From NCBI GenBank assembly GCA_000806115.1, contig JWKQ01000001.1, forward strand, positions 89,784-153,783: a stretch of 64,000 nucleotides of DNA. Direction: 5' to 3'. Of the stretch, positions 58,457 through 64,000 are shown in pieces. The translations under genes and the position numbers were made by a program. The notes under the pieces are model-generated. The model ran no database searches. It was given only the letters and a program-made list of their open reading frames with translations, and was not told the DNA's origin. Positions within the stretch are counted from its first letter, which is position 1; every line of letters starts with the position of its first letter. This stretch comes from an archaeon GW2011_AR5. Its GTDB lineage: Archaea; Aenigmatarchaeota; Aenigmatarchaeia; GW2011-AR5.

Positions 58457-59251
58457 TCACCTTCCGACGAAATCCACCGCGTTCTTGAATATCATGAAAT
58501 TGCTTTCTATTAGTTCCCTCACTATGAGTCCGTTCCTCCTTGCGATTTCCTTTTTCCACTGAAATTCGGGCTCATTACAGCTGTACAATCCGCGTTCGGG
58601 ATGCGGCATCATTCCGAACAGTCGTCCGGACTTGTCGCATATCCCTGCGATGCCCGCGAGAGAGCCGTTCGGGTTGTCCGGAAATCCGCCCGCTTCATTG
58701 CCGAAGGCGTCGCAATAGGTGAAAACAACCTGGCGGTTTGATTCAAGGGACTTCAGCGTTTCTGCGTCGCAATAAAATCTCCCCTCGCCATGGGCAACAG
58801 GCACATGGGACCTGTCCATACCCTGCGTGAACACGCACCTGGAGTCGCGGTGCTTTATGTGCACCCAGCGGCACTCATAGCGGTTCTGGCTGTTTGCAAG
58901 GAGCGCGCAGTTCCTGACGCCGTACTGGGGACCGAACAGCCCCAGAGAAACCATTATCTGAAACCCGTTGCATATCCCAAGAATCAGCTTGTCAGAACTT
59001 ATGAAATCCTTCACGTCATCCCACACGTTGTTACGTATCTTGTTCGCGAAGGCACTGCCGGAACCGGTGTCGTCCCCGTACGAGAAACCGCCGGGGAACA
59101 CAATGATGTCGAACTCCCCTATCCTTGATTTCCCTGAAATTATGTCGTTGATGTGCACGATGCTGGGGCGCGCGCCGGCTCTTTCGAAAGCGTGGGCTGT
59201 CTCAGCCTCGCAGTTTATGCCGTACCCCGATATCACCAATACGTCAGCCAT
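58457..59251 (-). CDS. purQ: phosphoribosylformylglycinamidine synthase, glutaminase subunit
   Basis: Protein of 264 aa. Class I amidotransferase: nucleophile Cys in 'LILGICNGFQIMVSLGLFG' (about 96-100), catalytic His in 'GMMPHPERGLYSC', and 'FPGGFSYGDDTGSGSAFANK' near the front. It supplies ammonia to PurL, with which it overlaps by one base (TAATG). Confidence 0.94.
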   Translation of the reverse strand: MADVLVISGYGINCEAETAHAFERAGARPSIVHINDIISGKSRIGEFDIIVFPGGFSYGDDTGSGSAFANKIRNNVWDDVKDFISSDKLILGICNGFQIMVSLGLFGPQYGVRNCALLANSQNRYECRWVHIKHRDSRCVFTQGMDRSHVPVAHGEGRFYCDAETLKSLESNRQVVFTYCDAFGNEAGGFPDNPNGSLAGIAGICDKSGRLFGMMPHPERGLYSCNEPEFQWKKEIARRNGLIVRELIESNFMIFKNAVDFVGR

Positions 59252-62178
59252 TACCAGTCACCGAACCTCTCCTTGTATTTCCTGTCAATAGCTGCAACAG
59301 GCAGGTTGATCAAAGTCCTCCCGTTACAATCGATTCTGAGACTACCGCCTTTGACAACGCCTATCCTTGCAAACGTAAAATCCTTCATCTCCTTCCCGAA
59401 CCTTTCCATGTTGCCGGGCGCTATCGCGACTATAAAACGCCCCTGGGATTCCGAGTACATTATTTTTTCCGGCGGCAGATCCCGGTTCGGCGCAATTCCA
59501 ATGTCGCATTCCGCGCCAAGCATGCCGGCTATTGACATCTTTGCGAGCGCGACTGCAATTCCCCCCGGACCCACGGACGCCATGGAACTTAGCAACCCTT
59601 TCTTGTTGAGTTCGCATATCTTTTCATACAGCTTCCTCGAGTTGCATACCTTCGGAGACCTGCTTCCCGTTTCACCGAACAGTCCGTAGAACTCGCCGCC
59701 GCCGCACTCGTCCCCTGTCATTCCGACAACATAAATCGCGTCATCCTGCATCTTGAAATCCATCGTGCAGGTATTTGCAACATCCTCGACAATTCCGATG
59801 GCTGATATGAGCAGCGTCGGCAGAACCGATATTTTCACGGGGGCGCCTTCGGAATCAAGCCCTTTGAAGTCGTTGAACATGCTGTCCTTGCCCGAGATGA
59901 ACGGCGTGCCGTAAATTTTTGCATAATCGTAGCACGCGCGCGCCGCATCCTTCAGTTGATGCAGGCGTTCCGGTTCATCCGATGAGCACCAGCAGAAATT
60001 ATCAAGCAGCGCTAGGCGGGAGATGTCGCCGCCTGCAGCCACGCAGTTCCTTATTGCGGTATCTATTGCGCATGCCGCCATGTCGTATGCGGAAATTTCG
60101 CTCAGCCGCGGGTAAAGCGACTGGGACAGCACAACGCCGCGTCTGTTCGAGAGGAGCGGACGTATCACAGTTGCCGCGCCGTTAACGCGCCCCCTGCCCT
60201 GGAGCGGCTTCACTATCGAGCCCCCCTGGACTTCATGGTCGTACTGGCGCGATATGAACTCGAAGCTGCAAAGATTATGGCGGGCAAGCATCCTCTTCAA
60301 AATATCCTCATGATCCTGAACGCGCAATTCCGGCTCCGGGCTTCCCTTGTACGGATAAGGCCTGGTTGCCAGCCGCCGCTTTGGCAGCCCGTTGTGCAGA
60401 AAGTCCATGTCGATGTTGAAAATTTCCACCCCCCTGAAGCTCACTACAGCCTTTTTTGCGCCGGTGAATTTTCCGATGACTGACGCTTCAATGCCGCGGC
60501 TTTTCATCAGTTCCGCAAATTCGCCGAGCGTGCTGTCGGGCACTGCAAGCGTCATCCTTTCCTGCGATTCCGATATCCAGATTTCCCACGGCTGGAGTCT
60601 CGGATATTTCAGCGGTACCTTGTCCAGTTCCACAATGAAGCCGCCGCACTCCCTTGCCATCTCGGCGACGCTGCACGAAAGGCCGCCTGCGCCGTTGTCT
60701 GTTATGCTGCTGTACAAATTCCTGTCCCTCGCTTCCTTCACCACGGCGTCGGAGAGCTTCTTTTGCGTGATCGGGTCGCCAATCTGCACCGCAGTGACGG
60801 GACTGCCCTCGTCCATCGCTTCTGACGAAAAGGTCGCTCCGTGGATGCCGTCTTTGCCGACGCGACCCCCTATCATGACTATATTGTCCCCGGGTTGTGC
60901 CTTCTTCTCGTGGCTGGCGCTGTTCCCGATTCTGGCCGGTATAATGCCGACGGTGCCGGCAAACACAAGGGGTTTGCCGCGATAGCAGTCGTCAAAATAA
61001 ACAAATCCCTGCGGCGTAGGAATGCCCGAGCAGTTGCCGCCGACATTCACGCCGCTTATGACACCCTCGAATATCCTCTTCGGCGTCAGCACAGGCTGGT
61101 TCTTCGCCTTGTATATCGTCCTTGAATCTTCGGGAAATCCGACGCAGAATCCGTAGCGATTCGCTATCGGCTTGGCGCCCATGCCGAAGCCGATGGTGTC
61201 CCGGTTGACGCCCACTATGCCCGTTATCGAGCCGCCGAACGGGTCGAGGGCTGAGGGCGTGTTGTGCGTCTCCACCTTGTCCGTCACCAGAAAATCGTCG
61301 TCAAAGCGCACGGCGCCCGAGTTGTCCCTGAAGACCGATGCGCAGAAGCCGCTGTTTATCTCCTCTGTCGCGCGTTTTATATAATGCGAGAAGAGCCCGT
61401 CCTCGATTTCGTCAATGGCTGCGGAAAAATACGTGTGCTTGCAATGTTCTGACCATGTCTGCGCAAGCGACTCGAGCTCTATATCAGTTGGCGCACGCCC
61501 CAGCTTTGAGAAATATTTCTTGATCGCGTGCATATAGTCGACGTCAAGCGCGAGCGGGCCTCGCCGCAGCTTTGTCAGGGGGTCCAGGATTCCAAGCTTT
61601 CCAATCTTTGCCAGCTCGCCGTCGCCGACATTCAGATCCACCCATATGACTTCCTGCTTTTCATGCAGCTTCACGTCGGGCGCGACGGCATCCATCCCCC
61701 CGTCACGCGCGTAATCGGCGGACGATTTTATGTGAAACCTCTGTATGAGCGTGTTGACAAGACTGTTCGCTATCGCCTCGACGTCTTTCTTTGCCAGCCT
61801 TCCGCCAATGTAGAGAACCTTGGAACTGAATACGTCGGTTTCTTTTTTCAGCATATCAGCAACTATCTCCCGCGCCGTATGTCCCGCGTTGTCTGTCACG
61901 CCGGGAAGCATGCCGAGCTCGAGCGCCCAGTCGAATTTCCGCGAGAACGGCGCATTTATCCTGGCAGTCTGGACGGTTTCATTGTGAAGGGATTTTGCCA
62001 CATCTTCAACTTCGCTCCTGGAAAGATTTCCCCGGACAGTGTAAACATCGGAAACCCGCACGTCCGCTGCAAAGCCCATCTGACTTATTTTTTTCTCAAG
62101 AACCAGGGCTTCGGAGCTCTTCTCGTTAAAATCTATCGATATCCTGAACATGTTCGCCATTTGGGTTAACGATTCCAT
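59251..62178 (-). CDS. purL: phosphoribosylformylglycinamidine synthase II with N-terminal PurS-like part
   Basis: Protein of 975 aa, longer than the small archaeal PurL (about 720). Residues about 1-190 look like a PurS-type and linker region ('LELGMLPGVTDNAGHTAREI'). Then come the PurL core 'LAQTWSEHCKHTYF', 'VETHNTPSALDPFGGSITGI' and 'GTVGIIPARIGNSASHEKKA'. The glutaminase domain is separate (purQ). This PurS-PurL fusion matches a form also seen in some bacteria. Converts FGAR to FGAM. Confidence 0.92.
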   Translation of the reverse strand: MESLTQMANMFRISIDFNEKSSEALVLEKKISQMGFAADVRVSDVYTVRGNLSRSEVEDVAKSLHNETVQTARINAPFSRKFDWALELGMLPGVTDNAGHTAREIVADMLKKETDVFSSKVLYIGGRLAKKDVEAIANSLVNTLIQRFHIKSSADYARDGGMDAVAPDVKLHEKQEVIWVDLNVGDGELAKIGKLGILDPLTKLRRGPLALDVDYMHAIKKYFSKLGRAPTDIELESLAQTWSEHCKHTYFSAAIDEIEDGLFSHYIKRATEEINSGFCASVFRDNSGAVRFDDDFLVTDKVETHNTPSALDPFGGSITGIVGVNRDTIGFGMGAKPIANRYGFCVGFPEDSRTIYKAKNQPVLTPKRIFEGVISGVNVGGNCSGIPTPQGFVYFDDCYRGKPLVFAGTVGIIPARIGNSASHEKKAQPGDNIVMIGGRVGKDGIHGATFSSEAMDEGSPVTAVQIGDPITQKKLSDAVVKEARDRNLYSSITDNGAGGLSCSVAEMARECGGFIVELDKVPLKYPRLQPWEIWISESQERMTLAVPDSTLGEFAELMKSRGIEASVIGKFTGAKKAVVSFRGVEIFNIDMDFLHNGLPKRRLATRPYPYKGSPEPELRVQDHEDILKRMLARHNLCSFEFISRQYDHEVQGGSIVKPLQGRGRVNGAATVIRPLLSNRRGVVLSQSLYPRLSEISAYDMAACAIDTAIRNCVAAGGDISRLALLDNFCWCSSDEPERLHQLKDAARACYDYAKIYGTPFISGKDSMFNDFKGLDSEGAPVKISVLPTLLISAIGIVEDVANTCTMDFKMQDDAIYVVGMTGDECGGGEFYGLFGETGSRSPKVCNSRKLYEKICELNKKGLLSSMASVGPGGIAVALAKMSIAGMLGAECDIGIAPNRDLPPEKIMYSESQGRFIVAIAPGNMERFGKEMKDFTFARIGVVKGGSLRIDCNGRTLINLPVAAIDRKYKERFGDW

Positions 62179-62180
62179 TT

Positions 62181-63041
62181 TTACAACCTTTTATTGTTCA
62201 TGACGGGCATGGCGCGCGGACCTTTCTCGAGCACCGACATCGAAGCTGCAGATGCCGCGAACCTTATGGCATCGTTCTCCGGCTTCCCGTCCGAAAGCGC
62301 CGAAACAAAAGCGGCTGCGAAACAGTCGCCCGCTCCTGTCGTGTCGACAGCCTTGACGGCATTGACCGGAAACTCCCGGACGCTGCCGCAATTGAAAAAC
62401 CTGACGCTGTTCCCGCCGTCCGTGACTATGACTTTGGGCACGGCGGTCAGCAGAATATTCCCTATCATCCCGAGTTCCGCCGCGTTGAGTATGACGTAAT
62501 CGCAATGGACAAGAAACCGCTTCAGTTCGCGGAATCCGAGGCGCGCCAGTATGCTGCCCGGCACGAACATGATTTTCGCGCCCCTTTTCCTGGCACGGCC
62601 GGCTATTTCAGAATAAACGTCCACAATCCCGTCCTTGACAAGACTTGTGAAGATGACGAAGTCCGAATTCTCCAGATGTTCCGGGAAATCAGCCGCCGAG
62701 AACCCGACATTGTTGTACGCGTACATCTGCCTCCTGCCTGAGGCGTCGATGAATACATAACATGTGTTGTTCGGCTTGCCGGTCCTCACGGCGGAAGAAT
62801 AATCGACGCCGTCTTTGTCGAAGTCGCGTTCCAGCATTTCAGTGTAATTGTCGCTCCCAAGATTGCCAAAGAAAGAAACTTGATTTCCAAGGCGCCCGAG
62901 CCCCGATGCGATGTTCGCCGCCGAGCCTCCCGAACATACGTTTGTGGAAGAGACGCCATGCTCACTGTCTCCCGTCCCAAGCTTGTCGACAAACAGGGAA
63001 ATATCAACGTTAGCGCTACCTATGCACACCACACGACCCAT
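62181..63041 (-). CDS. PfkB-family sugar/nucleoside kinase
   Basis: Protein of 286 aa. PfkB signature 1 region 'CSGGSAANIASGLGRLGNQV' and signature 2 'AVDTTGAGDCFAAAFVSALS' with the catalytic Asp. Substrate may be ribose, a nucleoside or another sugar. As the first gene of the purine operon, nucleoside or ribose salvage is a fair guess. A TATA-like CATTATATAAAA lies about 30-35 nt upstream. Confidence 0.85.
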   Translation of the reverse strand: MGRVVCIGSANVDISLFVDKLGTGDSEHGVSSTNVCSGGSAANIASGLGRLGNQVSFFGNLGSDNYTEMLERDFDKDGVDYSSAVRTGKPNNTCYVFIDASGRRQMYAYNNVGFSAADFPEHLENSDFVIFTSLVKDGIVDVYSEIAGRARKRGAKIMFVPGSILARLGFRELKRFLVHCDYVILNAAELGMIGNILLTAVPKVIVTDGGNSVRFFNCGSVREFPVNAVKAVDTTGAGDCFAAAFVSALSDGKPENDAIRFAASAASMSVLEKGPRAMPVMNNKRL

Positions 63042-63218
63042 TGTTCCTATGATGTCATAAAATTTTATATAATGATTCGCTTATTTTTTTCAGGAAAAAC
63101 CAATTACAATCGACAGACGAATCGCGTATTTAAGCAAGAAATCCTGATTATATACTACATCACATATGTTCTGCCGTAGAAATCATTTATATAGAGGTAT
63201 GCCAGAATAGAAGTATTG
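63042..63218. other. divergent promoter region between the purine operon and ftsZ side
   Basis: Holds the leftward TATA box of the purine operon (about 63065-63076) and a rightward CATTTATATAGAGG (63184-63197). The AT-rich middle has no gene or strong repeat that I can see. Confidence 0.5.
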
Positions 63219-63308
63219 ATGACACGCCTGGACAGCGAGTCAGAAATATTACCTTCAGCAAATCTGGACAATTTGCTTTGGGACATTTGGACAATTGGAC
63301 AACCTTAG
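63219..63308 (+). CDS. possible small peptide gene (29 aa) upstream of ftsZ
   Basis: ATG lies about 28 nt after TATA-like CATTTATATAGA, as in leaderless genes here. Product 'MTRLDSESEILPSANLDNLL' then 'WDIWTIGQP'. The DNA includes GGACAA/GGACAT repeats. It could be a leader peptide or chance. Weak call. Confidence 0.3.
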   Translation: MTRLDSESEILPSANLDNLLWDIWTIGQP

Positions 63309-63332
63309 GTTTCTTTCTCTAAGATTAAGAAA

Positions 63333-63407
63333 TATAATGCAAACGCAGCTTAAAAGGCATTTTGCCTGCACAACATATGCGTTGCAGAATACAAAAGAGG
63401 GGTAAAA
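63333..63407 (+). promoter_or_regulatory. promoter and hairpin leader of ftsZ
   Basis: GAAATATAATGC resembles a TATA box at about 63329-63340. GCAAACGCA (from about 63339) pairs with TGCGTTGC (ends about 63386) around an inner AGGCA-TTTT-TGCCT hairpin. GAGGGGT lies 5 nt before the ATG. The hairpin could control cell-division protein synthesis; inference only. Confidence 0.45.
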
Positions 63408-64000
63408 ATGTCCGATTCGTTCAATAACATAAATGATTTTGAGATGCATAAGGCTCGCATAATGGTGGTGGGCTGCGGCGGCGGCGGATGCAACACAATC
63501 AATGCGTTGTCGAAGAAAGGCATCAACGGCGCGAACACGATTGCGCTTAACACTGACGCCAAGCATCTTGCAGTTACGCAGGCGGACAAGAGGATACTTA
63601 TCGGGAAATCATTGACAAGGGGACTGGGTGCCGGCGGATTCCCGGAAATAGGCAAGAATGCGGCGCTCGAGAGCAAGAATGAAATCCGCGAGGCGCTGCA
63701 CGAATCGGACCTCGTTTTCGTCACTTGCGGGCTCGGAGGCGGAACCGGCACAGGCGCTGCGCCTGTTGTGGCAAGTCTTGCGCGCGAGTTAGGCGCGATA
63801 GTAATTTCTGTGGTGACTCTACCGTTCAAGCTGGAAGGCGCCAGGATACACAAGGCAGAAGGCGGACTGGCTACGCTCAGAAACAGCTGCGACACGGTAA
63901 TAGCGATAGAGAACGAAAGGCTTCTCAAATTAGCCGGCAACAAGCCCCTGAAAGAGGCGTTCGGGCTGGCTGACGACCTCATAGCTACGATGATAAAAGG
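63408..64000 (+). CDS. ftsZ: cell division GTPase FtsZ (3' end outside window)
   Basis: 197 codons seen; the ORF runs off the window so it is missing from the ORF track. Nucleotide-binding 'IMVVGCGGGGCNTINAL' (about 19-35), tubulin signature 'CGLGGGTGTGAAPVVASLAR' (about 106-125) and 'VVTLPFKLEGARIHKAEGGL'. It polymerises with GTP into the division ring. GAGGGGT supports the start. Confidence 0.95.
   Translation, partial: MSDSFNNINDFEMHKARIMVVGCGGGGCNTINALSKKGINGANTIALNTDAKHLAVTQADKRILIGKSLTRGLGAGGFPEIGKNAALESKNEIREALHESDLVFVTCGLGGGTGTGAAPVVASLARELGAIVISVVTLPFKLEGARIHKAEGGLATLRNSCDTVIAIENERLLKLAGNKPLKEAFGLADDLIATMIK

Overview
This window is archaeal, and its gene set best fits a DPANN-type lineage; rank below that cannot be settled by reading alone. 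The evidence is a Hel308-type helicase, an archaeal-type prenyl synthase, a ribosomal protein S26e, an archaeal SRP RNA, an intron-containing tRNA-Pro, a HerA-like ATPase, archaeal type IV pilins, and many genes with a TATA box about 25-30 nt before the start codon and no Shine-Dalgarno site (leaderless), mixed with genes that carry GGTGAT/GGAGG sites.

Layout. (1) 0-5.7 kb, housekeeping: end of a tRNA methyltransferase, an MNT/HEPN toxin-antitoxin pair, tRNA-Pro(CGG), hel308, a secreted repeat protein, GGPP synthase. (2) 5.8-10.4 kb: S26e, then a pilus assembly operon (secretion ATPase, KaiC-like ATPase, two TadC/FlaJ-type membrane platforms). (3) 10.4-27 kb, an accessory surface locus: pilin-like and small HTH genes, then three giant secreted adhesins built from 'VGIGTTSP' repeats. 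Two orphan C-terminal cassettes lie directly behind adhesins 2 and 3. Between adhesins 1 and 2 sit a zinc-ribbon/RecB-like nuclease, a four-helix-bundle protein, a small membrane protein and a RelE-type toxin-antitoxin pair. (4) 27-33.4 kb: a thioredoxin-like secreted protein, HicBA, and a run of minor-pilin-like genes, one carrying a LamG domain. (5) 33.4-35 kb: three leftward type IV pilin paralogues. (6) 35.1-41.9 kb: an AT-rich island with a type IIG restriction-modification enzyme, a CPBP protease, an AbrB-like regulator and a transposase, bounded by copies of AGGACTTTGAA. (7) 42-43.7 kb: three more pilins. (8) 43.8-52.6 kb: a beta-propeller surface protein, site-2 protease, SRP RNA, OB-fold protein, HerA-like ATPase, MazG-like enzyme, rhomboid, flavin reductase, HAD protein. 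(9) 52.6-63 kb: a leftward purine operon (pfkB-like, purL, purQ, purC-purE fusion, a frameshifted M24 peptidase, purM, purB, purN-like). (10) The window ends in ftsZ.

The most unusual content is in two places. First, the adhesin locus looks like a cassette-shuffling system: a repeated 24-nt coding motif separates segments of different base composition, and displaced C-terminal modules remain downstream. Second, several intergenic regions carry structured elements that I do not recognise. One family (three copies, 55-59 nt) has the plan outer stem / hairpin / TGTACA / 19-nt hairpin / outer stem, with stem sequences that change while pairing is kept. A second family (three copies, about 98 nt) has two hairpins inside a TTATAG/CTATAA stem, and one copy of it contains a member of the first family.
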